Part shown: positions 56,016 to 64,000 of the stretch, in pieces | Layout: each line of letters starts with the position of its first letter | Position numbering within the stretch: position 1 is the first letter of the stretch | Assembly (NCBI GenBank): GCA_963825625.1 | Contig: CAWGUF010000009.1 | Coordinates: 124,001-188,000, forward strand | Reading direction: 5' to 3' | Length of the DNA stretch: 64,000 nt | Source: CAMDPA01 sp963825625 | GTDB taxonomy: Bacteria; Pseudomonadota; Alphaproteobacteria; Rhizobiales; Hyphomicrobiaceae | Position numbers and translations under genes: made by a program | Notes under the pieces: model-generated | What the model was told of the DNA's origin: nothing | The model's database searches: none | What the model saw: only the letters and a program-made list of their open reading frames with translations

Positions 56016-57920
56016 TTAGCTGGTGCGCTTGCGGGCGACGAAGTCAAAGACCGGCTTGAGTGTCTTCTTGATATTATCCACCAGAGGGACTTCGACCTTG
56101 TTCTTCTTCATGATGTACCACTGCTGGGCGATCGACAGAATATTGCTCCACGTCCAGTAGATGACCAGCCCGGAGGAGAAGCCACCGAGCAGGAAGGTGA
56201 ACATCACCGGCATCCAGTTGAAGATCTGCTGCTGCACGGGATCAGGCTGGGCAGGGTTCAGCTGCATCTGGAACCACATGGTGAGCCCCATCACGATGGC
56301 CCAGGCACCGATGGTGTAGCCGAGCAGCATGCCTTCGATCGGTGCGAAGGGCAGCAGTCCAAAAAGATTTGTGAACGAGGTCGGATCAGGTGCGGACAGA
56401 TCCTTGATCCAGCCGATGAATGGCGCATGGCGCATGTCGAGGGAGACGAACAGCACCTTGTAGAGGGCGAAGAAGACGGGGATCTGCACGAGGATCGGCA
56501 GGCAGCCGGCCAGAGGGTTGATCTTCTCCTTCTGGTAGAGGGCCATCAACTCTTTCTGCTGGGCGGCCTTGTCGTCCTTATAGCGATCGCGGAGGCGCTC
56601 CATCTCGGGCTGCAGCTTCTTCATCTTGGCCATCGAGTTGTAGGACTTGTTGGCGAGCGGGAAGAACAGGAGCTTGACCAGAACGGTGACGATCAGGATC
56701 GAGAAGCCGAAGTTGCCGACGATGCGGTTGATGTAGTCGAGCACCCAGAACAAGGGCTTCGTGATGTACCAGAAGGTACCCCAGTCGATCAGCGAGTCGA
56801 ATTGCTTGATCTGGAATTTCTCCTTGTAGGAGTCGATCAGGTTGACGTCCTTTGCGCCGGCGAAAAAGCGGGTCTCCGCGCTGCCCTTGCTGCCGGGCTC
56901 GATGGTGACGCCGGGCTGACGGTAATCGACTTGGAAGTGGTCTTTGCCGCCATCGCGCCATGCCCACAGCCGGGCGTCATACTCGATGTTCTGGCGAGGG
57001 ATGAGGACCGCAGCCCAATATTTGTCGGTGATCCCGAACCAGCCCTCTTTCCGGCCCTTGTAGTCGCGCACGGCAGACAGGTTCGCGGCCTTGCTCTTTT
57101 CGGCCTTCGTTATTTCACCGCTGAGGTCTGAATAGGTGATTTCAAGCAGACCGGAATCGCCGGCAATGCCGATCAAACCTTCATGGAGGATGTAGATTCC
57201 TTCAACCTTGGGGGTGCCATGGCGGGAGATAAGCGAATAGGGGAACAGAGTGACGGCGGCGCCCGACTTGTTGTCCACCGTATCGCTGACGTTGAACATG
57301 TAGTTGTCGTCGATAGAGATCGTGCGACGGAAGACCAGACCCTGGCCATTGTCCCAGCTGAGCACGACCGGGCTGGAAGGGGTCAAAGGCCCCTTGGTCT
57401 CGGCGGTCCAGAGCGTATCGCTGGTTGGCCGTTTGTGTGTCTGTCCGGCGTTACCGGCGGGAACCCAGCCGAATTCCGCATAGTAGGGGTGCGGTGAGCC
57501 CGATGGTGAGAACAACGTCACGTTCGGGCTCTTCTTGTCGACGGTCTCGTGATACTTGACCAGCCTCAAGTCGTCGAGGCGGCCGCCTTTCAGCGCGATC
57601 GAGCCTTTCAACGAAGCTGTCTCAATGCCAACGCGCGGCGATGCTGCCAGCGCAGCGTCGCGGGTAACGGGCGCAGCAGGCTGGGACTGGGGCGTCGTGG
57701 CTGCACTTGATCCGGGAGCGACCGGAACCTGACCGGCGGCGCCGGGTTTGGCCTGGGTGCCTGGTATCTGCTGGCTGGTCTGTTGCTGTGCCCGCTTCTG
57801 CCGGTCCTGCTCCTCCTTGAATTTGGGGCCGGCATAGAAATGCTGCCAAAGAAACAGCACTCCCATCGACAGTACGATAGCGAGCAGGAGGTTTTTCTGT
57901 TCAGGTTGCTGGCTCAGCAT
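56016..57920 (-). CDS. yidC: Membrane protein insertase YidC
   Basis: 634 residues: N-terminal anchor (LLLAIVLSMGVLFLWQHFYA), a Gln/Ala-rich linker, the periplasmic beta domain, and the five-helix insertase core (SILIVTVLVKLLFFPLANKS, then MKKLQPEMERLRDRYKDDKA with the cytoplasmic coiled coil, and the conserved positively charged groove). It inserts inner-membrane proteins alone or with SecYEG. The start codon is followed upstream by GAGGCC and then repeat copy 2 only 21 nt away. Confidence 0.96.
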   Translation of the reverse strand: MLSQQPEQKNLLLAIVLSMGVLFLWQHFYAGPKFKEEQDRQKRAQQQTSQQIPGTQAKPGAAGQVPVAPGSSAATTPQSQPAAPVTRDAALAASPRVGIETASLKGSIALKGGRLDDLRLVKYHETVDKKSPNVTLFSPSGSPHPYYAEFGWVPAGNAGQTHKRPTSDTLWTAETKGPLTPSSPVVLSWDNGQGLVFRRTISIDDNYMFNVSDTVDNKSGAAVTLFPYSLISRHGTPKVEGIYILHEGLIGIAGDSGLLEITYSDLSGEITKAEKSKAANLSAVRDYKGRKEGWFGITDKYWAAVLIPRQNIEYDARLWAWRDGGKDHFQVDYRQPGVTIEPGSKGSAETRFFAGAKDVNLIDSYKEKFQIKQFDSLIDWGTFWYITKPLFWVLDYINRIVGNFGFSILIVTVLVKLLFFPLANKSYNSMAKMKKLQPEMERLRDRYKDDKAAQQKELMALYQKEKINPLAGCLPILVQIPVFFALYKVLFVSLDMRHAPFIGWIKDLSAPDPTSFTNLFGLLPFAPIEGMLLGYTIGAWAIVMGLTMWFQMQLNPAQPDPVQQQIFNWMPVMFTFLLGGFSSGLVIYWTWSNILSIAQQWYIMKKNKVEVPLVDNIKKTLKPVFDFVARKRTS

Positions 57921-57941
57921 TGGGGCCTCGGCTCTGCCTCA

Positions 57942-58111
57942 CTCGTGTAGCGCACTTGACGTTTGGTACCGGCATGCGGCTGGCCTCGATAACCAAACGT
58001 CTGGTGCAAAAGCTACACTCGTCTGATGATGTTACTCGTGTTCCTCAAGGTTGCGACATTTGCTTTCGTATTCGCTGCAAGGGCAAGCAAATGTCAGAAC
58101 CGGAACACTAG
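57942..58111 (+). repeat. Composite double-palindrome element, copy 2
   Basis: 170 bp between yidC and rnpA. Palindrome A at 57942-58021 (outer CTCGTGTAGC, inner CACTTGACGTTTGGT, bulge AAAA), a 13-nt spacer (58022-58034), palindrome B at 58035-58111 (outer CTCGTGTTCC, bulge TCAA, inner arm ending GCAAATGTCAGAACC). The most diverged copy: the spacer-facing CTAG tetranucleotides read CTCG and the inner stem of A has two mismatches. Confidence 0.9.
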
Positions 58112-58296
58112 GGGAATGGCTCGGTTACCTGCGGCCTTTTAACCGTGTTTGGCGCGCAGGCGAAGGGACACCTCGTCACGTTGTCGCGTATGTGGTGATT
58201 GCGGTGGCGAGAGTCAGTGTCCTTGCATGCGATGCAGCCCTAAACAGATTTACGCGCTGCGATGTGTGGCATTTGCGCCGTTCTCATTCATCTCTG
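58112..58296. other. Remainder of the rnpA-yidC gap
   Basis: 185 bp with no supported gene; the usual yidD gene is absent here. Confidence 0.5.
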
Positions 58297-58788
58297 TCAG
58301 TCCGGCTGTTTGCCTTGTTCCTGCTTGCGGCCGCGTCTGCGATGTTGCGGGGCGGGTTGAGGCGCGTAATCGAGGCTTGTTGCGGCAGGGTGGTGGGCAC
58401 GGGGCCGCGCGGGTGAAGTCGATCGTCTGTGGACTTGTGCGAATGCGACCCGAAAATCGGCTTCAATTTCTGCGAAGGGACGGTCGAATGCCGGCTCGCG
58501 AGCGACGACGACATAGTCAAAATCGAGCCTGGCGCATGCGGGGGCCGTGGCAACGACAGCAGCCTTCAGCCGACGGCGGATGCGGGAGCGACGCACTGAA
58601 TTGCCCAGTTTCTTGGTCACGGTGAAGCCGAAGCGGGGGACGCCGAAGGGCGGGCCGGTCGCGGCAGATGGGTCGTCGCCGGCGTCCCTTCGCTTTCCTT
58701 CCAGCACAAAGGCAGGCGTCGACCAGCGGCCGCCGCCCCGCACGCGCTGGAACTGGGATCTGCGTTTGAGGGTTGCCAGGCGCGACAT
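58297..58788 (-). CDS. rnpA: Ribonuclease P protein component
   Basis: 163 residues: MSRLATLKRRSQFQRVRGGG, then RFGFTVTKKLGNSVRRSRIR and the hydrophobic face DFDYVVVAREPAFD. It binds the RNase P RNA and positions precursor tRNA 5' leaders. The long basic Pro/Arg tail after about residue 110 is usual in alphaproteobacteria. Upstream is rpmH; the order rpmH-rnpA-yidC-engB is conserved. Confidence 0.95.
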   Translation of the reverse strand: MSRLATLKRRSQFQRVRGGGRWSTPAFVLEGKRRDAGDDPSAATGPPFGVPRFGFTVTKKLGNSVRRSRIRRRLKAAVVATAPACARLDFDYVVVAREPAFDRPFAEIEADFRVAFAQVHRRSTSPARPRAHHPAATSLDYAPQPAPQHRRRGRKQEQGKQPD

Positions 58789-58853
58789 GACTGCCGGCTC
58801 CGTTGGGGGCCCAGTCCAGACGCCATTTCGGCTTCGTTGTTGGCCGGGCTATG

Positions 58854-58988
58854 TCAGGCCGAAAGACGCTTGCGACCTTTGGCGCGACGGCGGGCAAGCA
58901 CTTTCTGGCCACCCTTGGTCAGCATCCTGGAACGGAAGCCGTGGCGGCGCTTGCGAACGAGCCGGCTCGGTTGATAGGTGCGTTTCAC
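58854..58988 (-). CDS. rpmH: 50S ribosomal protein L34
   Basis: 44 residues, read by hand because it is short. It starts at GTG 58988 (KRTYQPSRLVRKRRHGFRSR after the initiator) and ends RRRAKGRKRLSA. Highly conserved L34 sequence. It precedes rnpA on the same strand. Confidence 0.97.
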   Translation of the reverse strand: MKRTYQPSRLVRKRRHGFRSRMLTKGGQKVLARRRAKGRKRLSA

Positions 58989-59401
58989 GTCGATTTCTCC
59001 GATCTGGTCGCCTACCCTACGGCGCTGCCCCGCGACGTCGGCTCAGCGCCCGAATGGCGGACGCGCCGGTCAGGACCAGGCCAGCACTGTGGCAAGGCTC
59101 GAATGGCTTGAAGCGTCGAGCTTATAGGTCGAGCAGCCGGTGAAGTCAAACACGTGTTGCCAGACGCATTGCCATGCGGAGCGTGCCAGAGCAAGGTAGC
59201 CCGTGGGCAGCGCGTGGGCGGTGCTTAAGGTGGGCTGGCGCGGCGTGTTGGCGGTTGAATGGAGCCGTTCGGTGGCTTAGGTTGGCGGTGCTGCCGCGGT
59301 GATCCTACAAGTCCAGCGTCTGCTTATCGTCCGCGGGAATGCGTTCCGCAGCCGACCACTATCAACATAGATCCGGCAACTTTCGCTGGAGCCCGGAGCC
59401 C
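58989..59401. other. Intergenic region between rpmH and rph
   Basis: 413 bp between divergent genes; it probably holds both promoters. I could not fix a confident -35/-10 pair, and no repeat copy is present. Confidence 0.4.
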
Positions 59402-60114
59402 ATGCGCCCATCCAAACGCCAACCCGACGAGTTGCGCCGCGTATCGTTCGAACGTGGTGTCTCCATGCATGCCGAAGGCTCATGCCTGATCAAGTTCGGC
59501 AATACACATGTGCTGTGCACGGCCAGCCTGGAGGAGCGCATTCCGCCCTGGCTCAAGGGGCAGGGGCGGGGATGGGTCACGGCCGAGTACGGCATGCTGC
59601 CGCGCGCCACGACAGAGCGTACACGGCGGGAAGCCACAGCCGGGCACCCATCCGGGCGCACACAGGAGATCCAGCGGCTGATCGGGCGGTCGCTACGAGC
59701 CGTCGTCGATCTCAATAAGCTCGGCGAACGGCAGATCTCGATCGACTGTGACGTCATTCAGGCCGACGGAGGCACGCGCACGGCGGCGATCACCGGGGCT
59801 TGGGTTGCTTTGCATGATTGCGTCAAGTGGATGGAGGCGCGATCGATGGTGCGGGAGGGCGTGCTGAAGGATCAGGTGGCGGCGGTCTCCGCAGGGATCT
59901 ACGCGGGCTGTCGGTGCTCGATCTCGATTATGCCGAGGACAGCGAAGCGGATGCCGATGCGAATTTCGTCATGACGGGGACGGGCGGCATCGTCGAAGTG
60001 CAGGGCACGGCGGAGCGCGAGGCGTTCAGCCAGGAGAAGTTCGACGAGCTGATGGGACTTGCCCGCCGCGGCATCAAGGAATTGGTGTCGCTGCAGAAGC
60101 TGACGGTGGGGTGA
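59402..60114 (+). CDS. rph: Ribonuclease PH (one missing base near 59906)
   Basis: About 237 residues once a G is restored in the GGGC run near 59904-59908. It reads MRPSKRQPDELRRVSFERGV, then CDVIQADGGTRTAAITGAW and, in the other frame, LSVLDLDYAEDSEADADANF with the catalytic acidic residues, ending LVSLQKLTVG. A phosphorolytic 3'-exonuclease that trims tRNA ends. A VOC gene and rdgB follow on the same strand, close together. Confidence 0.93.
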
Positions 60115-60142
60115 GTAGGTAGTTTGCAGCAAGGTGGCGGGC

Positions 60143-60553
60143 ATGCGACCCAACCGCGTTCTCGAGACCGTGCTTTATGCGACCGATCTCGATGCCATCG
60201 AGCGGTTCTACGCCGATGTGCTGGGGTTGAGCCGTCGTCGCGGTTGCCGGGGCGGCAGGTGTTCTACAAGCTCGACGGCCAGATGCTGCTGATCTTCAAT
60301 CCGGATGCGACGGAGATCGCCGCCGGCGGCCGAGCCGCATTGCCGGTGCCGCCGCATGGTGCGCGCGGGGCCGGTCACGTCTGCTTTGCGGCGAGTGCGG
60401 GAGGAGATCGCGCGCTGGCGCCAGCATCTCGAGGCGATGGGTGTGGCCATCGATGCGGATTTCGAGTGGCCGCAGGGCGGGCGGTCGATCTACTTTCGCG
60501 ATCCGGCCGGGAACTCGATCGAGTTCGCCGAGCCCAGGATATGGGGGCTGTAG
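60143..60553 (+). CDS. VOC/glyoxalase-family protein (two compensating frameshifts)
   Basis: About 136 residues: MRPNRVLETVLYATDLDAIE and FYADVLGL in one frame, PGRQVFYKLDGQMLLIFNPD in the next, then EEIARWRQHLEAMGVAID to GRSIYFRDPAGNSIEFAEP in the first frame again. A missing G near 60232 and an extra base near 60395 restore the family sequence. The fold pairs betaalphabetabetabeta modules and binds a metal with His/Glu; this short member resembles fosfomycin-resistance or glyoxalase-like enzymes. Substrate unknown. Located between rph and rdgB. Confidence 0.8.
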
Positions 60554-60557
60554 GACA

Positions 60558-61176
60558 ATGCGCGGACTGAAGCGGGGAGACGCGGCTGGTGGTAGCCAGC
60601 CACAACGAGGGCAAAGTGCGAGAAATCGCCGAGCTTATCGCACCGTTCGACTTACAGGCGGTCTCGGCTGGCGAATTGGGACTGCCGGAGCCGGAGGAGA
60701 CCGAGACGACGTTTGTGGGCAATGCAAGGCTGAAAGCTATGGCGGCTGCGACTGCATCAGGTCTGCCGGCGTTGGCCGACGACAGTGGCGTCGAGGTTGA
60801 GATCCTGGACGGCGCGCCGGGCATCTATTCCGCGCGCTGGGCCGGTCCGACCAAGGACTTCGACATCGCCATGCAAAAAGTGCGAGACGAAGTGGCGCGG
60901 CGGGGTGGCTGGACGGGCGAGGGGCCGGTGGCGGATTTTGCGTGCGTGCTCTGTCTGGCTTGGCCCAGCGGTGAGACGCGCGAGTTCGAAGGCAAGGTAT
61001 TCGGACGTCTGGTCTGGCCGCCGCGCGGGAAGAACGGGTTCGGCTACGATCCGATGTTCGTGCCGGATGATCGCGAGCTGACGTTTGGCGAAATGGAGCC
61101 AGAGGCCAAGCACGCGATCAGCCATCGGGCGCGGGCGTTCGCCTTGTTCCGCGAGGCGCTGCTGGATACGCAGTGA
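60558..61176 (+). CDS. rdgB: dITP/XTP pyrophosphatase RdgB (likely one extra base near 60578)
   Basis: About 205 residues from ATG 60558 if one base is removed near 60575-60582, where MRGLKRGD meets RLVVASHNEGKVREIAELIA; without it the first usable start is GTG 60589 with an in-frame stop just upstream. Family features: SHNEGKVREI, the acidic metal site ALADDSGVEV and GYDPMFVPD, HAISHRARA. It removes non-canonical purine triphosphates from the nucleotide pool. The last gene of the rph-VOC-rdgB run. Confidence 0.92.
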
Positions 61177-61289
61177 CGTGGGCGCGGCGATTGCCGGTCT
61201 CATGCGCTGTTCGGCATTATGCAGTCTGCCGAATGTCAGCGTGGCCCGGCAGTCGCGGTTGCCGGGGTTGGCAGGGATGAGGCAGTCTC

Positions 61290-62507
61290 TTATTTCCGCT
61301 TGGGCAATTTAGTGCCAGGTGCTTTGCTCGTCCTACGACTGGTGGAGGGTGACGATGCTGCCGTTTTTTTGCGGCGGGCTGGTCGTTTTGTTTCCGAATC
61401 GCTTTTGTTGACCGGCTGGCGTGGCGCCGGCGCCGAGGCTGGCCTCGTTGGAGAGGTAGACTGACTGTCCTGCTGCTTTCGCAAACTGGCTGAGCGGCGA
61501 GCGGCAAGAGCCGAGGTTCGCGATTGTTTGCCGGTCGTGTCGTCGTGCCCGGCATTTTCTGGGGCAGGCTGCTCGGCTCTACTTTTGGAGCTAGCGTCCA
61601 ATGCGTCTCTCGGAGCCTGGCTGATGCTGCGCGCTGTGGACCAGTAGGTGGCAAAGCGGTGAGCGAGGTTGTCCGGTTCTTCGGCACAAAGTCGCTCCGC
61701 GCGGGGCTCTGCGCGTTTGCGCCATTGTGCCTGACGCTTGCGCGCCAGTCCGACAAGCCGCTGCACCTGGCGGCGCTTCAGATGCTCCCCGTCAGGCCCT
61801 TCGACAAAGGCTATGAACAGCGCGAGATCCTGCATATTGCCGAGGATTTCAGATAACTCGGCTGCCAGCTTGTTGCGGGCGTCGAAGTACTCCGGCCACG
61901 CGCCGCGGAAAAGCCGCATATGGCGCCAGTGCTTCTGGAGGTCCTTGCGCCATTCGTGGAAAGTCACGTCCCTTGGGTCCTGGGCGGCCAGGCGCCAGGC
62001 GTTGCGGCAACGTTTGTATGTCTGTCGAAGGCCGTCGAAGAGGGGGGCGTGTGAATCGGGCTTCAACCGCAGCTTGTTCCAGGCATGAGTTGCCTCTTCT
62101 AGCTCGCGTTGGACGCGGGCGAGTTGCGAGGCTTGCTGAGCGATGCCGATAATGAGTTTTGCGCTCAGTCTGGCGTGCAGCTGCTCCAGCGTGAGCCTTT
62201 CTGCCGGCTCAGCAGACTGCTTGAGTGCTGTCGCTGTCGCCAGGAGTACGGTTGCATCGCGCGAGCTAGCAAGCGCTCTTGCGATGTCGCGAAATCTCTT
62301 GTTCTCGCGGTTGTAGGCTTTGTCGCCAATGCCAGGCCGGATCAACTGCAGAAGTGCGCGAATGCGTTTCAGGCACTTGCGGGCTTCGTGTACGCCAACG
62401 GCTTTGTCCTCGGCAGAAAGTTCCGTATGGGCACGCTTTATCTGCTCGAGGCCAATGCGGAGCACGCCTTTGGATGCCGGTTCGCTGATTTTCAGTCGAT
62501 ATGCCAT
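61290..62507 (-). CDS. CHAD-domain protein with a long basic tail
   Basis: 405 residues: the CHAD helical domain (about 20-280) with conserved His and basic pairs (AVGVHEARKCLKRIRALLQL and DVTFHEWRKDLQKHWRHMRL), which in this family bind polyphosphate granules. After ~290 the protein is a Ser/Lys/Arg-rich disordered tail ending SKAPGTKLPKRK, unusually long and basic. Upstream (122 bp) is repeat copy 3. Role in phosphate storage is an inference from the family. Confidence 0.85.
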   Translation of the reverse strand: MAYRLKISEPASKGVLRIGLEQIKRAHTELSAEDKAVGVHEARKCLKRIRALLQLIRPGIGDKAYNRENKRFRDIARALASSRDATVLLATATALKQSAEPAERLTLEQLHARLSAKLIIGIAQQASQLARVQRELEEATHAWNKLRLKPDSHAPLFDGLRQTYKRCRNAWRLAAQDPRDVTFHEWRKDLQKHWRHMRLFRGAWPEYFDARNKLAAELSEILGNMQDLALFIAFVEGPDGEHLKRRQVQRLVGLARKRQAQWRKRAEPRAERLCAEEPDNLAHRFATYWSTARSISQAPRDALDASSKSRAEQPAPENAGHDDTTGKQSRTSALAARRSASLRKQQDSQSTSPTRPASAPAPRQPVNKSDSETKRPARRKKTAASSPSTSRRTSKAPGTKLPKRK

Positions 62508-62628
62508 GCGGGGTTACGACGCTCTTCACAGGCGCTTTCTTCACAGGCGCTTTCGCGTTCACATCTCGTGGTGCGCTTTGGTTTACGGGGCCAACTTCTT
62601 TGTCCGATAGTCGCGGTTGGTTAGGAAG

Positions 62629-62797
62629 CTAGTGTAGCGCACCTGACGTTTGGTACCCGCTTGGCGCTCGCCTCGAGACCAAACGTCAGGTGCAAAAGCT
62701 ACACTAGAAACATAATCTTGCTAGTGCTCCTTATGGTTCTGACATTTGCTCTCAATGGTGCGGAACCGGGAATCAAATGTCAGAACCGGAGCACTAG
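62629..62797 (+). repeat. Composite double-palindrome element, copy 3
   Basis: 169 bp between the CHAD gene and thiE. Palindrome A 62629-62707: outer stem 62629-62638 with 62698-62707, inner stem 62639-62654 (GCACCTGACGTTTGGT) with 62678-62693, loop 62655-62677, bulge AAAA at 62694-62697. Spacer 62708-62720 (AAACATAATCTTG). Palindrome B 62721-62797 with outer stem CTAGTGCTCC/GGAGCACTAG and inner GGTTCTGACATTTG. Relative to copies 1 and 2, one outer pair in B is changed from T-A to C-G, so the pairing is kept. Confidence 0.95.
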
Positions 62798-62898
62798 AGC
62801 GATGAATTAATGGCAATCTATGACATGTATACGACGGGTGTCATGCAGGTGTCATCGGCCAATGCTAACCGCTCTTCTTTTAGGTGAACGCCAACAGC

Positions 62899-63546
62899 TC
62901 AGCGGCGGATCTCTTTTCGCACGCCGCGCGCCCAGTCGAGCCATAGCTCGACGCGGGCTTCAGGGTGCGGGCTGGTCACGATGTCAGTCAGAATTGCCAC
63001 CGAATCCGCTCCGGCGGCGAGCACGCCCGGTGCCCGCTCCGGTGTGATGCCGGCGATGCCGACCAGGGGCAGCGCGCCGATGCGGCGTTTCCATTGCGTC
63101 ACCTTGTCGAGGCCCTGTGGCGCCCACTTCATCGCCTTGAGCCTGGTCTCATAGACCGGTCCCAATGCGACGTACGACGGGTTGGCCGCAAGGGCGATCT
63201 CCAGCTCCTCCATGCTGTGGGTGGAGATGCCGAGGCGGATGCCGGCGGCGCGGATGGCGTCGAGATCTGCCTCGGCCAAATCCTCTTGGCCCAAATGCAG
63301 CCAGCGAGCGCCCAGCTCTATGGCGGCCTGCCAGTAGTCGTTGACGATCAGCTGGCAACCATGCCGTTGGCACACATCCAGGCTGGTCGCGATTTGCCTG
63401 CGGACCTCTTCCGCGCTTGCGTCCTTCAAGCGGAGCTGGACGGTGCGGATGCCGAGGGGCACGAGGCGGCCGATCCAGGTCGCATCAGGAAAGATCGGAT
63501 AGAAGACGTCGATTTGTTCGTCGGCAGCCTGGGCGGACGCGGACAT
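62899..63546 (-). CDS. thiE: Thiamine-phosphate synthase
   Basis: 215 residues from ATG 63546 (MSASAQAADEQIDV). A TIM-barrel with VQLRLKDA, IVNDYWQAAIELGARWLHLG, GISTHSMEELEIAL, GPVYETRLK and VGIAGITPERAPGVLAAGAD. It joins HMP-pyrophosphate and thiazole phosphate into thiamine phosphate. Follows thiG on the same strand after 26 bp. The substrate loop reads ETRLK where the usual form is T(xK), so it is a slightly divergent ThiE. Confidence 0.92.
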   Translation of the reverse strand: MSASAQAADEQIDVFYPIFPDATWIGRLVPLGIRTVQLRLKDASAEEVRRQIATSLDVCQRHGCQLIVNDYWQAAIELGARWLHLGQEDLAEADLDAIRAAGIRLGISTHSMEELEIALAANPSYVALGPVYETRLKAMKWAPQGLDKVTQWKRRIGALPLVGIAGITPERAPGVLAAGADSVAILTDIVTSPHPEARVELWLDWARGVRKEIRR

Positions 63547-63572
63547 GCGACTTCCTTCTCTATAGCTGTTTG

Positions 63573-64000
63573 CTATTGCTTGCCGAAATCGAAGAACGGC
63601 GTGCCGGCGACCGGAGTGGAAGGTTCGGCCATATCGCGCATTTCCATGAGACCGGCTTCGTAGGCCGTGCGGCCCGCCTCGATACCTGCCTTGAAGGCAG
63701 CGGCCATCCGGATCGGATCGCCAGCCTTGGCGACGGCGGTATTCAGCAAGACGGCGTCGTAGCCCATCTCCATGGCATGGGCCGCATGTGACGGCGCGCC
63801 GATGCCGGCGTCGACGATCAACGGAATTGCGGGGAAGTAATTGCGCATGGTGCGCAGTGCATACGGGTTGGCGAGGCCGCGACCGGTGCCAATCGGCGCA
63901 CCCCATGGCATCAACACCTCACAGCCAGCGGCGAGCAGACGCTCGGCGGCGCCGAGATCCTCGGTGGTGTAGGGGAAGACCTGGAAGCCGTCCTTGACGA
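63573..64000 (-). CDS. thiG: Thiazole synthase, 5' part beyond the window
   Basis: The C-terminal ~142 residues: VKDGFQVFPYTTEDLGAAER, then CEVLMPWGAPIGTGRGL, PLIVDAGIGAPSHAAHAMEM and GYDAVLLNTAVAKA. ThiG condenses 1-deoxy-xylulose-5-phosphate, dehydroglycine and the ThiS thiocarboxylate into the thiazole ring. Truncated by the window end; the gene runs off at 64000. Followed by thiE, so a thiamine operon. Confidence 0.95.
   Translation of the reverse strand, partial: VKDGFQVFPYTTEDLGAAERLLAAGCEVLMPWGAPIGTGRGLANPYALRTMRNYFPAIPLIVDAGIGAPSHAAHAMEMGYDAVLLNTAVAKAGDPIRMAAAFKAGIEAGRTAYEAGLMEMRDMAEPSTPVAGTPFFDFGKQ

Overview
The window is a high-GC alphaproteobacterial chromosome segment, most likely Hyphomicrobiales. 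The evidence is a DivL-type pseudo-kinase next to a tsaE-amgK/murU/addB/addA/trxA cluster, an argB-engB-yidC-rnpA-rpmH block, hrcA-grpE and dnaK-dnaJ, porins of the alphaproteobacterial 'porin 2' type, and a (2S)-methylsuccinyl-CoA dehydrogenase. That enzyme belongs to the ethylmalonyl-CoA pathway and is typical of methylotrophs and C2-assimilating alphaproteobacteria. No rRNA, tRNA or CRISPR array was found.

Layout. 1-13.4 kb: the end of divL, a secreted VTR-hexapeptide protein, a secreted HExxH protein, then a tightly packed run: TsaE-AmgK fusion, murU, addB, addA, trxA. 13.4-25 kb: accessory region with an RlpA-like protein, an orphan TctC binding protein, an alpha/beta hydrolase, a two-gene unit (permuted NlpC/P60 hydrolase plus a membrane protein carrying two alpha/beta-hydrolase domains), an SH3 protein and an IS1182-type element. 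25-38 kb: aspS (very error-rich), NAT, hrcA-grpE, alkB divergent from dnaK-dnaJ, pgi, an FAD monooxygenase. 38-42.4 kb: tandem paralogous porins, each with its own terminator. 42.4-50 kb: methylsuccinyl-CoA dehydrogenase, an HhH protein, small membrane proteins, msrA, a secreted protein and a Tad-like protein. 50-59 kb: HAD nucleotidase, transporter, argB, a membrane-anchored Clp-N protein, engB, yidC, rnpA, rpmH. 59-64 kb: rph, a VOC protein, rdgB, a CHAD protein, thiE and the end of thiG.

Two cross-cutting signals stand out. First, a ~170-bp intergenic element occurs three times (30664-30832, 57942-58111, 62629-62797). It has two different long palindromes separated by a constant 13-nt AT-rich spacer. 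Each palindrome has a 10-bp outer stem beginning CTAGTG, a one-sided 4-nt bulge facing the spacer, a conserved inner stem and a variable loop. Second, many genes, including essential ones (dnaK, aspS, engB), are interrupted by one-base frameshifts. This looks like residual sequencing error rather than gene decay, so broken genes here are annotated as full-length CDS spans with the suspected indel stated.

How genes work together: AmgK and MurU form the anhydro-MurNAc recycling route to UDP-MurNAc; AddA and AddB form the double-strand-break helicase-nuclease; HrcA, GrpE, DnaK and DnaJ form the heat-shock chaperone module and its repressor; RnpA, RpmH, YidC and EngB cover tRNA processing, ribosome assembly and membrane insertion; ThiE and ThiG serve thiamine synthesis.
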